Shown: positions 1 through 7,871 of the stretch, one piece after another
How the letters are laid out: each line of letters opens with the position of its first letter
Numbering within the stretch: position 1 is the stretch's first letter
Assembly (NCBI GenBank): GCA_003241695.1
Contig: QFPN01000003.1
Coordinates: 186,001-250,000, forward strand
Length of the DNA: 64,000 bases
DNA from: Ancylobacter novellus
GTDB lineage: Bacteria; Pseudomonadota; Alphaproteobacteria; Rhizobiales; Methylopilaceae
Direction: 5' to 3'
The notes under the pieces: generated by a model
What the model was told of the DNA's origin: nothing
Databases searched by the model: none
The model's input: the letters and a program-made list of their open reading frames with translations, nothing else
Translations under genes and position numbers: made by a program

Positions 1-189
1 CGGATTGCGGCTTTGCGAGCCGGGCGCGCATCGCTCGCGAGGCCGGACGGTTATCTCGGCTTGATCCGGAACCCGTTCACCCCCATGCCGTGACGCCTAT
101 CTCGCTGAGACGATCGGACTTCGGAATGACGCGGAGACCTGAACGTCCCCGGACGGCGACCCTTCGGCCGCCATCCGGGCGGGTGAGCC

Positions 190-1386
190 TTACGGCTTGA
201 TGAGCTGACCCGTGAGCTGCTTGCCGTTCGAGGCGTAGGCGGCGAACACGTTGCCGTTCTCGAGCTCGAGCAGCCACATGAAGTCGGGCTTCTTGACGCC
301 CGCTATGCGCGCCGAGGCGCCGGACTGCTTCAGAGACGGCCTGAACCGGCTGTATTCGAGGGCGACGTCCTTCGTTCCGTCCTTGACCTTCACGCCGAGG
401 ATAAAGTCGCCGCCGGCGAGCGGGTGGGCGACGTAGTGCTGCTCGACGAGATCATTGTAGAGCACCTTCTGTTTGCCGACCGGATTCCAGTTTCCGTCGT
501 GAAGCTGGGCGGTCAGCTTCGCGCCCTTCTTGAACGCGACCGACCGGATCACCACGATCGAGCCGTCCTCCAGGCCGATCGCCGACGTGTTGACCGCGTC
601 GTTGAACGCTCCGTTCTCCTCGAGCGTCGCCTCCTTGCCGGTCTTCTTCCCGTCGGCGTCGAAGATCTGCGCGTAGACCGACGCCTTCGACAGATCCTTG
701 GCGTATGTCGCGTACTGTCCGATGAAGCCCGTGAGATAGGGCGTCGCGCCGGTGAACTGGCTTTTCTTCCGGGAAAGGTCGATGTCGACCGGCCCAAGCT
801 TACCGTCCGTCGAGACGAACTTTCCCTTCGAATCGTTCGCCGTCTGACCGTTTGAAGCGGTCCAGTAGGCGAAGCCGCGTCCGTCGGAGAGCGGAAGCAG
901 GAAGCCGTAGGCGAACTGGTTCGGCTGGGTCTGAGCGATGGTCAATTCCTTGCCCGAGGGCTTGTTCTTCGCGGACATGGCCTGGGCGTACATGCCGGAG
1001 ACAAAGCCCGACTGAGCGGCGCGCGGATCGAAATAGGAAACCAGCGTCTTGCCGTTCGAAAGCGGCAGCGCGCCGGACGGGATCACGCCGCCCGCTAGGC
1101 CCAAGCCTGCGGACTGGAAGACCAACGCCTTCTTGCCGTCGCGTTTTCCCTTGGCGTCGAAGAGCTGGAGGTAGACGGCGCTCGGCGGTGACGTCGTCGT
1201 GGCGCTTTCGGACAGCACCACGCCGAACGCGCCGCCGCCGGAGTCGTAAGCCGACATGTAGACCAGATCGGACGGCGCAGTCGGATCAAGCGGGAAGGGC
1301 TGGCCGGACAGGCTGGCGGCGAAGGCCGCAGGCGACCAAGCGACCAGGAGGGCGGCGGCGCAGGCGGCTTTCATTTCGATGCGCAT
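190..1386 (-). CDS. Secreted repeat protein, probably beta-propeller-like, function unknown
   Basis: The 398-residue product starts with a cleavable signal peptide (basic MRIEMK, then an Ala/Leu/Val stretch ending in AFAA), so it should be exported. The rest is rich in Gly, Ser, Asp and Lys and repeats a pattern of the type 'FDA.GK..GK' (for example LFDAKGKRDGKK near residue 75 and IFDADGKKTGKE near residue 240), which is typical of beta-strand repeat proteins. I see no catalytic motif. The start is chosen because GGGGA lies about seven bases upstream; a second ATG four codons in is also possible. It is divergent from the small secreted gene at 1630. The family was not recognised. Confidence 0.75.
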   Translation of the reverse strand: MRIEMKAACAAALLVAWSPAAFAASLSGQPFPLDPTAPSDLVYMSAYDSGGGAFGVVLSESATTTSPPSAVYLQLFDAKGKRDGKKALVFQSAGLGLAGGVIPSGALPLSNGKTLVSYFDPRAAQSGFVSGMYAQAMSAKNKPSGKELTIAQTQPNQFAYGFLLPLSDGRGFAYWTASNGQTANDSKGKFVSTDGKLGPVDIDLSRKKSQFTGATPYLTGFIGQYATYAKDLSKASVYAQIFDADGKKTGKEATLEENGAFNDAVNTSAIGLEDGSIVVIRSVAFKKGAKLTAQLHDGNWNPVGKQKVLYNDLVEQHYVAHPLAGGDFILGVKVKDGTKDVALEYSRFRPSLKQSGASARIAGVKKPDFMWLLELENGNVFAAYASNGKQLTGQLIKP

Positions 1387-1541
1387 CAGATTTTCCCCAC
1401 AGTGCAGATGCGACTTTTTCTCCGAGCCGATCTGATCTGTCCAGACGGACGGAACACGAGGTCCACCGCCTTCGCGCGCGTCGGCCTTGAGGCGCTCATG
1501 TCAACGCCAATGCACGATTAATTGAAATCGCTGATCTTCCG

Positions 1542-1566
1542 GGAACATTTGGCAAATGCACACGTT
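1542..1566 (+). promoter_or_regulatory. EcfG-type general-stress promoter for the 1630 gene
   Basis: GGAAC at 1542-1546, then 16 bases, then CGTT at 1563-1566. This is the alphaproteobacterial EcfG (sigma general stress) consensus GGAAC-N16/17-CGTT without a mismatch. Transcription would start near 1573, about 57 bases before the GTG start at 1630. The assignment is by motif only. Confidence 0.55.
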
Positions 1567-1629
1567 CCGCCTCTCAAATCAGCGCCGAATATTTGCTGAT
1601 GTAAAAAGACATGAATGGAAGGATATGCA

Positions 1630-1920
1630 GTGAGGAAAATACTTCTGGCCGCTTCGATCGTCGCCCTGGCATCCGCTCCGGCGATGGCGCAAACCGCGCC
1701 GTCGAGCGCCGACAAGCCGGCGTCGTCAGGCGCACATGACAAGACGGAAAAGATGTCGCCCGGCACGACCGGCGCGATGCAGAATTCGACCGGCGGCGTC
1801 GCCACCAGTCCTCAGGACGTGCAGAAGCAGGGCGGCGGCGCGACCGCCCCCACGCCTCAGGGCGACTCCGGCAAGGCCGGCTCCCAGACGGGCGGCGGCG
1901 CAGGCGAAAAGCCGAAATAA
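1630..1920 (+). CDS. Small secreted Gly/Ala/Ser/Gln-rich protein, probably stress induced
   Basis: The product is about 96 residues: a clear signal peptide (VRKILLAASIVALASAPAMA, cleavage after AMA-Q) followed by a low-complexity, hydrophilic, probably disordered region rich in Gly, Ser, Thr, Lys and Gln. An ATG at 1615 is in frame, but GGAAGGA at 1617-1623 sits six bases before the GTG at 1630, so GTG is the likelier start and gives a normal signal peptide. An EcfG-type promoter lies at 1542-1566 and a strong terminator follows at 1946, so it is a single-gene unit. Similar short Gly/Gln-rich exported proteins are often stress genes in this group, but no function can be assigned. Confidence 0.75.
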   Translation: MRKILLAASIVALASAPAMAQTAPSSADKPASSGAHDKTEKMSPGTTGAMQNSTGGVATSPQDVQKQGGGATAPTPQGDSGKAGSQTGGGAGEKPK

Positions 1921-1945
1921 GCCTCCTCGCGAACGATGTCGCAAG

Positions 1946-1976
1946 AAGGCCGTCCGAGCGCCTCGGACGGCCTTTT
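1946..1976 (+). terminator. Rho-independent terminator
   Basis: A perfect 13-bp stem (1946-1958 with 1962-1974, three-base loop CGC) runs into TTTT at 1973-1976, 26 bases after the stop codon of the 1630 gene. Confidence 0.85.
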
Positions 1977-2090
1977 CGCATCAAGTTTTGCCGCGGCGCA
2001 GCACAGGAAACGCTGGCCGCTATCATGGTTTCGTGATCTCATTCCGCAGACGAGGGGAGCAGTCTGAACGACATCGCGAAGGAGGACGTC

Positions 2091-2330
2091 ATGCAGTGGC
2101 TACGCCTCACGGCGCCGGGCAATCACGAGATCTTCGTCAACATGTCCCTCGCCGTTCACATGCGGCGGTTCGGCGAGAAGACGACGATCGACATGCTGAC
2201 CAGCTCGATGGACCGCACGCATTGCGTGGGCGTCATCGAGACCCCGGAAGAGATCCTTCAGAAGATGTGCGACTGCGGCTGGGTCCTGAAGAAGGATCAG
2301 GAGCGCCCTTCCGTGCCGGTTTCGCACTGA
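2091..2330 (+). CDS. Small cytoplasmic protein, function unknown
   Basis: A 79-residue protein with no signal peptide or membrane segment. AAGGAGG at 2079-2085, five bases before the ATG, is one of the best ribosome binding sites in the window, which argues that the gene is real. The sequence opens with short beta-like segments (WLRLTAPGNHEIFVNMSL) and contains a VIETPEEIL segment, loosely like small flagellar-regulator (FlbD-type) proteins, but the match is too weak to use. It has two close cysteines (MCDCGW) near residue 62 that might bind metal. It stands alone between a terminator and the convergent DUF971 gene. Confidence 0.6.
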   Translation: MQWLRLTAPGNHEIFVNMSLAVHMRRFGEKTTIDMLTSSMDRTHCVGVIETPEEILQKMCDCGWVLKKDQERPSVPVSH

Positions 2331-2381
2331 GGCGCCGCCGCCGCGCGGACGAACATCCGGGCCGCGCCGCCACGGATTCTC

Positions 2382-2744
2382 TCAGCGCGTCAGGCCGCGG
2401 TCTCCGAGCGCCTCGAGATAGGACGTGAACATCCGCTCGCCGTCGTCGCCGAAGCGGCGCAGCGACGGCCATGTGTAGATGCCCGTGTCGTGGCCGTCGT
2501 CGAAGACGAGCCGGACCGCGTAGGAGCCGACCTCCTGCACGTCACGGATGACGACGTTTCGCTTGCCCGGCACGATGGTCTTCTGGTCCGGCGAATGGCC
2601 CTGCACCTCGGCGCTCGGGCTTTCCACCCGCAGCAGCTCGGCGGAGATCGCGTGGCGCGCCCCGTCGGCCCAGGCGACCGTGAGCGTGCGCCCATCGGAC
2701 GAGAGCCTCAGTTCGACCGGCCAGTCCGCGCCGTCACCCGTCAT
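2382..2744 (-). CDS. DUF971 (GBBH-like N-terminal domain) protein
   Basis: This 120-residue protein is a stand-alone DUF971/GBBH-N-like domain: it opens with a WPVELRLSSDGRTL strand pair, has an 'AWADGARHAISAELLRV' core, and ends with DGHDTGIYTWPSLRRF, the family's typical D-x-G-I-Y-x-W/F signature. The domain also forms the N-terminus of gamma-butyrobetaine hydroxylase, where it binds zinc; stand-alone copies are widespread in proteobacteria and have been linked to iron-sulfur or cofactor assembly. It is divergent from moaA (about 130 bases apart), which needs [4Fe-4S] clusters. That pairing is suggestive only. Confidence 0.85.
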   Translation of the reverse strand: MTGDGADWPVELRLSSDGRTLTVAWADGARHAISAELLRVESPSAEVQGHSPDQKTIVPGKRNVVIRDVQEVGSYAVRLVFDDGHDTGIYTWPSLRRFGDDGERMFTSYLEALGDRGLTR

Positions 2745-2831
2745 GTCACGTCGTCTCCAATGCGCCGCGGGCCTTTACGGCGCGGCGCGGCGTTCATAGC
2801 TTGTGGTGCGTCTTCATGACAGCGATAACAG

Positions 2832-2864
2832 CCGTCCGGCCTGCGGCGGGAGCGCCGCGGACGG
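2832..2864 (+). other. Hairpin in the moaA leader
   Basis: CCGTCCG (2832-2838) pairs with CGGACGG (2858-2864), and a second GC-rich helix can form inside. The helix ends seven bases before the moaA ATG at 2872 and would crowd the ribosome binding region. It does not match the known molybdenum cofactor riboswitch by eye. Confidence 0.35.
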
Positions 2865-2871
2865 AAACGAC

Positions 2872-3921
2872 ATGACACAGGGAACTCGCGTCGCGCCGAT
2901 GGACGCCCTTCCGAAACCGCTTCCGGCCTCGCTCGTCGACCCGTTCGCGCGGCCGATCACCTATCTGCGCGTCTCGGTGACAGATCGCTGCGACTTCCGC
3001 TGCGTCTACTGCATGTCGGAGCACATGACATTCCTGCCGAAGCGCGACCTCCTCAGCCTCGAGGAGCTCGACCGGCTGTGCTCGGCCTTCGTCGACCTCG
3101 GCGTGCGGAAGCTCCGGCTCACCGGCGGCGAACCGCTGGTCCGTCGCAACCTGATGACGCTGATCCGTTCGCTCGGCCGCCATCTCGAAAGCGGCGCGCT
3201 CGAGGAGCTGACCCTCACCACCAACGGCAGCCAGCTCGCCGCCCACGCCGCCGACCTCTATGCCGCGGGCGTGCGCCGGATCAACGTGTCGCTCGACACG
3301 CTGGACGCGGCGAAGTTCAAGGCGGTGACGCGCTGGGGCGACCTCGACCAGGTCAAGACCGGGATCGACGCCGCGCTCAAGGCGGGGCTCAAGATCAAGA
3401 TCAACACGGTCGCGCTCAAGGACGTCAACGAGGACGAGATCGCCGGCATCGCCGAATGGGCCCACGGCCTCGGCATGGATCTCTCGCTGATCGAGACCAT
3501 GCCGCTCGGCGACATCGAGGGCGACCGGACCGACCAGTACCTTCCGCTGAGCCTCGTCCGCGCGCGCCTCGCCCAGCGCTGGACGCTGGAGGACATCCCC
3601 TACCGGACGGGGGGACCGGCCCGCTATGTCCGCGTGTCCGAGACCGGCGGTCGGATCGGCTTCATCACGCCGATGACGCATAATTTCTGCGAAAGCTGCA
3701 ACCGGGTGCGCGTGACCTGCACCGGAACGCTCTACATGTGCCTCGGGCAGGACGACGCCGCCGACCTTCGGGCGCCGCTCCGCGCCAGCGAAGGCGACGA
3801 GCGTCTCGTCGAGACGATCCGGGAGGCGATCTCCCGCAAGCCCAAGGGGCATGATTTCGTCATCGACCGGCGCAACGCCCGCCCCGCGGTGGCGCGGCAC
3901 ATGTCGACCACGGGCGGGTGA
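2872..3921 (+). CDS. moaA: GTP 3',8-cyclase (molybdenum cofactor biosynthesis)
   Basis: MoaA is the radical-SAM enzyme that rearranges GTP to 3',8-cyclo-GTP, the first step of molybdopterin synthesis. The 349-residue product has the N-terminal SAM cluster motif CDFRCVYC (C40, C44, C47), TGGEPLVR, and the C-terminal second-cluster motif CESC...C with the family's C-x2-C-x13-C spacing. It ends in the two glycines (STTGG) that MoaA needs for activity. An in-frame GTG at 2803 would add 23 residues without family support, so ATG 2872 is chosen. No other moa gene is in the window; moaC normally lies elsewhere. Nothing in the protein looks damaged. Confidence 0.97.
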   Translation: MTQGTRVAPMDALPKPLPASLVDPFARPITYLRVSVTDRCDFRCVYCMSEHMTFLPKRDLLSLEELDRLCSAFVDLGVRKLRLTGGEPLVRRNLMTLIRSLGRHLESGALEELTLTTNGSQLAAHAADLYAAGVRRINVSLDTLDAAKFKAVTRWGDLDQVKTGIDAALKAGLKIKINTVALKDVNEDEIAGIAEWAHGLGMDLSLIETMPLGDIEGDRTDQYLPLSLVRARLAQRWTLEDIPYRTGGPARYVRVSETGGRIGFITPMTHNFCESCNRVRVTCTGTLYMCLGQDDAADLRAPLRASEGDERLVETIREAISRKPKGHDFVIDRRNARPAVARHMSTTGG

Positions 3922-4106
3922 GGCTTCGGAACCTCGGCCGCCCGCGATTCATCAGAATTTTTGATGGCGCCCGTTAGTTTTCCTGATAGATCGACGTTAA
4001 ACGGCCTCGCCTCCCGCTAGGCTGAATGCTAAGCAACACGAAAGCTTGGCTAACCGGGCGATAGCGAAACGCGATCGAACGCGCCTGTTTAGGGGAGAAG
4101 AAGCGC

Positions 4107-4664
4107 ATGGGCTTATTGCTCGGCGTCAGCCGTCTCATCGACGTCACGAATACCGTCATCGGCAAGATCGCCATGTGGCTGACCCTTGTCGCGGTTCTGG
4201 TCAGCGCCGGGAACGCCATTGTCCGCAAGGCCTTCGACATGTCGTCGAACGGCTGGCTCGAACTGCAGTGGTATCTGTTCGGCGCGGTGTTCATGCTTTG
4301 CGCCGGCTACACGCTGCTAAAAAATGAGCACATCCGAATCGACGTCGTCGCCAGCATGCTCTCCAAGACGACCCGCGACTGGATCGACGTCTGCGGGCAC
4401 GTGTTCGTCCTGATCCCCTTCTGTCTGCTGATGATCTATGATCTTTGGCCATTCTTCTGGAGCTCGTTCGTCTCGGGCGAAATGTCGCCAAGCCCAGGCG
4501 GACTCATCATCTGGCCCGCCAAGGCGCTCATCCTGGTCGGCTTCATACTGCTACTGGCGCAGGCCGTCTCCGAACTCATCAAGCGCATCGCCGTCATACG
4601 CGGGCTGATCCCGGATCCCTACGAAGAGAAGCACTCGGCCGACGACGAGCCGGTCGTCGCCTGA
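4107..4664 (+). CDS. TRAP transporter small permease subunit (DctQ family)
   Basis: The 185-residue membrane protein has four hydrophobic segments (about residues 18-38, 52-72, 95-115 and 130-155) and the DctQ-family core ELQWYLFGAVFMLCAGYTL followed by NEHIRIDV. This sequence type belongs to the 'mannitol/chloroaromatic' branch of TRAP transporters. AGGGGAG lies 15 to 9 bases before the ATG. It is 49 bases from dctM and forms an operon with it. The periplasmic binding protein (DctP) that selects the substrate is not next to it in this window, so the substrate cannot be inferred. Confidence 0.92.
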   Translation: MGLLLGVSRLIDVTNTVIGKIAMWLTLVAVLVSAGNAIVRKAFDMSSNGWLELQWYLFGAVFMLCAGYTLLKNEHIRIDVVASMLSKTTRDWIDVCGHVFVLIPFCLLMIYDLWPFFWSSFVSGEMSPSPGGLIIWPAKALILVGFILLLAQAVSELIKRIAVIRGLIPDPYEEKHSADDEPVVA

Positions 4665-4713
4665 TCGTCAGCGTTTTTCTCGTCCTTACGGTCCGGATCC
4701 GGCGGAGCTTTCG

Positions 4714-6216
4714 ATGACCGAGTTCTTCATTCACAACATGGCCCCGATCATGTTCGCGGCCCTGGTCGTGTTCCTGTTGCTGGGCTATCCGGTGGCGTTC
4801 TCGCTCGCGGCGAACGGCCTCCTGTTCGCCTTCATCGGCATCGAACTCGGGCTGTTCCAGCCAGACTTCCTACAGGCGTTGCCGTTCCGCGTTTTTGGGG
4901 TGATGGGCAACGAGACGCTTCTCGCCATTCCGTTCTTCACTTTCATGGGCCTGATCCTCGAACGATCGGGCATGGCGGAAGATCTTCTCGACACGATCGG
5001 CCAACTGTTCGGGCCCGTGCGCGGCGGCCTCGCCTACGCCGTGATCTTCGTCGGCGCGCTGCTCGCGGCGACCACCGGCGTGGTCGCCGCCTCCGTCATC
5101 TCCATGGGCCTCATCTCGCTGCCCATCATGCTTCGCTACGGCTACGACCGCCGCGTAGCCTCGGGGGTGATCGCCGCGTCCGGCACGCTCGCCCAGATCA
5201 TCCCGCCGAGCCTCGTGCTGATCGTCATGGCCGACCAGCTCGGAAAGTCCGTCGGCGACATGTACGCCGGGGCGCTCGTGCCGGGTCTCGTGCTTACCGG
5301 ACTGTACGCGGGCTACATCTTCCTCGTTACCTTGATCAATCCAACGGCCGCGCCCGCTCTTCCGAAGGAAGCGCGCACCATCCGGGGCGCGGCGCTGCTC
5401 GGTCGCGTGATCTTCGTCCTGATCCCGCCTCTGGTTCTCATCGGGCTCGTGCTCGGCACGATCTTCATCGGCGTCGCGACGCCGACCGAAGGCGGCGCCA
5501 TGGGAGCCTTCGGGGCTCTCATCCTCGCTGCGATGAAGCGGAAGCTCACCATGCCGCTGATGACGCATGCGCTGGATGCGACCGCGAAGCTGTCGACCTT
5601 CGTGATTTTCATCCTGATCGGCGCGCGCGTGTTCAGCCTGACCTTCTACGGCGTCGAGGGTGACAAGTGGGTGCAGAACCTGCTGACCGGCTTGCCCGGC
5701 GGCGAGATTGGCTTCCTCATCGTCGTCAACATTCTTGTGTTCGTGCTCGCCTTCTTCTTGGACTTCTTCGAGCTCGCCTTCATCATTGTGCCGCTTCTCG
5801 GACCAGCCGCAGCAGCGCTCGGCATCGACCTGATCTGGTTCGGTGTGATGCTTGGCGTGAACATGCAGACGTCTTTCATGCATCCGCCGTTCGGTTTCTC
5901 GCTGTTTTATCTGCGTTCGGTCGCGCCGCGGAAAGCCTATATCGACAAGATCACCAAGGCCCGGATCGAAGGCGTGACCACGGGCCAGATTTATCGGGGC
6001 GCGATCCCCTTCGTGGTGATCCAGCTCATCATGGTGGGGCTCGTGATCGCCTTCCCACAGATGGTCACGCACTACAAGAAGCAGGGCCCGGCAGTTGATC
6101 CGAGCCAGATCAAGATCGACATCCCGGACATGACTTTCGGAGCGCCGGGCGACGATCAGAAGGAGCCTGACTTCGGCGCTCCGCCGCCGGACTTCCTGCC
6201 CCCGCCTCCCAAGTAA
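4714..6216 (+). CDS. TRAP transporter large permease subunit (DctM family)
   Basis: The 500-residue membrane protein has the length and 12-or-so helices of DctM, the ion-coupled transport channel of TRAP systems. Family landmarks include LAIPFFTFMGLILERSGMAE near residue 70, GVVAASVISMGLISLPIM near 130 and PPSLVLIVMADQLG near 165. The last 50 residues form an unusual hydrophilic tail that ends in repeated prolines (FGAPPPDFLPPPPK), beyond the usual DctM end. GGCGGAG precedes the ATG. It follows the DctQ gene and ends at a GC-rich hairpin at 6230. Confidence 0.93.
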   Translation: MTEFFIHNMAPIMFAALVVFLLLGYPVAFSLAANGLLFAFIGIELGLFQPDFLQALPFRVFGVMGNETLLAIPFFTFMGLILERSGMAEDLLDTIGQLFGPVRGGLAYAVIFVGALLAATTGVVAASVISMGLISLPIMLRYGYDRRVASGVIAASGTLAQIIPPSLVLIVMADQLGKSVGDMYAGALVPGLVLTGLYAGYIFLVTLINPTAAPALPKEARTIRGAALLGRVIFVLIPPLVLIGLVLGTIFIGVATPTEGGAMGAFGALILAAMKRKLTMPLMTHALDATAKLSTFVIFILIGARVFSLTFYGVEGDKWVQNLLTGLPGGEIGFLIVVNILVFVLAFFLDFFELAFIIVPLLGPAAAALGIDLIWFGVMLGVNMQTSFMHPPFGFSLFYLRSVAPRKAYIDKITKARIEGVTTGQIYRGAIPFVVIQLIMVGLVIAFPQMVTHYKKQGPAVDPSQIKIDIPDMTFGAPGDDQKEPDFGAPPPDFLPPPPK

Positions 6217-6229
6217 GGCGAAACGCGAA

Positions 6230-6251
6230 GAGGCGGCCCAGGGGCCGCCTC
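6230..6251. terminator. Possible bidirectional terminator between dctM and otsA
   Basis: A 9-bp perfect stem (6230-6238 with 6243-6251, loop CAGG) lies between the convergent dctM and otsA stops. The T-runs on both sides are weak (ATTGCTTTC on the plus strand), so termination may be incomplete. Confidence 0.5.
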
Positions 6252-6294
6252 ATTGCTTTCGGGGAGAGCCCTTCAGCCCATCTTTGGGAGGCCT

Positions 6295-7716
6295 TCAGCC
6301 CGCCGCCTTGATCGCGAGCGGGCTCACCTCCGCGGCTGCGGCCGGGGGAGCCTCCAGCGCCTCCATGAAGCTGCGGCACCACCATGCGACGTCGTGCTCG
6401 CTGATGCGCGCGAACATCCGCCGCCAGCGGTCGAGGCGCTCGTCGAGCGGCATCTCCAGCGCGCAGGCGATCGCGCCGGCGGTGCCGTCGATGTCGTAGG
6501 GGTTGGTGAGCAGCGCTCCGTCGAGTTCGGCCGCCGCGCCCGCAAAGCGCGAAAGCAGCAGGACGCCGGGATCGTCGGGTTTCTGCGCCGCCACGAATTC
6601 CTTGGCGACGAGGTTCATGCCGTCGCGCAGAGGCGTGACGAGCCCAACCCGCGCAAGGCGGTAGAGGCCCGCGAGCGCGTTTCGACCGACCGTCCGGTTG
6701 ACGTAGCGGATCGGAGTCCAGTCGAGGTCGGCGTGCTGGCCGTTCACGCGGCCGGCGAGTTCCGCCACTTCCTTTTCCATGGCCGCGTATTCCGCGACGT
6801 CGGAGCGCGACTTCGGGGTGACCTGGAGATACGTCACCTTCCCTCTCGCCTCCTGGTCCAGCGTGAGGAACGACTGGAAGGCCAGGATGCGTTCGGCGAT
6901 GCCCTTGGAATAGTCCAGCCGATCGACGCCAATGATGAGGCTGCGCCCGACAAGGCTCTCCTCCATCCGCTGGACCAACGCGTTCCTGTCCGAGGACGCG
7001 GCGATGTCGGCGAAGGCCTTCGTCTCGATGCCGACCGGAAACGCCTCGACCTTCACCGCCCGGCCATGGACCACGAAGCGCCCGTCCGACATGCGCCGGC
7101 CAACCTTCTCCCTCCGCAGGTAGGTCTCGAAATTCTCGACGTCGAGCGGGGTCTGGAAGCCGATGACGTCGTAGGCCGCAAGGCCGCGGATGACGTCCGC
7201 GTGGTTCGGCAGGACGGTGAGAATGTCGGGCGGCGGGAAAGGGATATGGAGGAAGAACCCCATCCGGTTGCGACATCCGGCCTGCCTGAGCTCGTTCGCC
7301 AGCGGAATCAGGTGGTAATCGTGGATCCAGAAGAGGTCGTCGTCCTCGACCATCGGCGTGAGCAGCTTCGCGAACAGCCGGTTCACGCGGTAGTAGCCGC
7401 CGAGCGTCACCCGCGTGAAATCGGTGAGATCCATCCGGTAGTGGAACAGCGGCCACAACATCCGGTTGGAAAACCCGGCATAGTAGTCCTCTAGGTCGCG
7501 GGCCGTGAGGTCCACCAGCGCATAGGTGACCTTGCCCTTCTCGACCGTGCGGACCTCAGGCTCCACGCCTTCTTCGGCGGTCTCGCCGCTCCAGCCGAAC
7601 CAGACCCCGCCGCGGTCCTGCATCACGCCCGACAGCGCGACGGCGAGGCCGCCCGCCGGCATGGCGCCGGCCTTCGGGACGGGCACACGGTTCGAAACGA
7701 CGATCAGACGGGACAT
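6295..7716 (-). CDS. otsA: Trehalose-6-phosphate synthase
   Basis: OtsA joins glucose from UDP-glucose to glucose-6-phosphate, giving trehalose-6-phosphate. The 473-residue GT20 enzyme has the N-terminal LIVVSNRVPVPK, GGLAVAL, the HDYHLIPLANELR and FFLHIPFPPPD motifs, GVDRLDYSKGI and the C-terminal PLRDGMNLVAKEFVA segment that binds nucleotide sugar. All expected parts are present. No otsB phosphatase lies next to it; the upstream HAD gene belongs to another branch. An EcfG-type promoter at 7807-7832 sits about 90 bases upstream, which fits control by the general stress response, a known pattern for trehalose genes in Hyphomicrobiales. Confidence 0.97.
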   Translation of the reverse strand: MSRLIVVSNRVPVPKAGAMPAGGLAVALSGVMQDRGGVWFGWSGETAEEGVEPEVRTVEKGKVTYALVDLTARDLEDYYAGFSNRMLWPLFHYRMDLTDFTRVTLGGYYRVNRLFAKLLTPMVEDDDLFWIHDYHLIPLANELRQAGCRNRMGFFLHIPFPPPDILTVLPNHADVIRGLAAYDVIGFQTPLDVENFETYLRREKVGRRMSDGRFVVHGRAVKVEAFPVGIETKAFADIAASSDRNALVQRMEESLVGRSLIIGVDRLDYSKGIAERILAFQSFLTLDQEARGKVTYLQVTPKSRSDVAEYAAMEKEVAELAGRVNGQHADLDWTPIRYVNRTVGRNALAGLYRLARVGLVTPLRDGMNLVAKEFVAAQKPDDPGVLLLSRFAGAAAELDGALLTNPYDIDGTAGAIACALEMPLDERLDRWRRMFARISEHDVAWWCRSFMEALEAPPAAAAEVSPLAIKAAG

Positions 7717-7806
7717 GACGCCTCGCGATCGCCGGGGAGACGCCGGTCGGAAATGGTCCGCGCGGCGCCGATGGTCGATGAATTTTTGTTCATGGTCCTC
7801 GTCGGG

Positions 7807-7832
7807 AACGCAATCGGACGCTTCTCCGTTCC
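7807..7832 (-). promoter_or_regulatory. EcfG-type general-stress promoter for otsA
   Basis: Read on the minus strand: GGAAC at 7832-7828, 17 bases, CGTT at 7810-7807, an exact fit to the EcfG consensus. The predicted start of transcription is near 7800, leaving a leader of about 85 bases before the otsA ATG at 7716. The ends are palindromic (GGAACG...CGTTCC), so the plus strand also carries a consensus match that would read antisense into the HAD gene. Confidence 0.6.
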
Positions 7833-7871
7833 TCGATTTTTGCGAGGCGGCGCCGGAATCTCGTCGGACGC

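Noticed and set aside
1..189. Coding sequence at the left edge
   Set aside because: A short minus-strand frame (77-277) overlaps the secreted gene and has no start signals or domain. Nothing else is supported in the first 189 bases.
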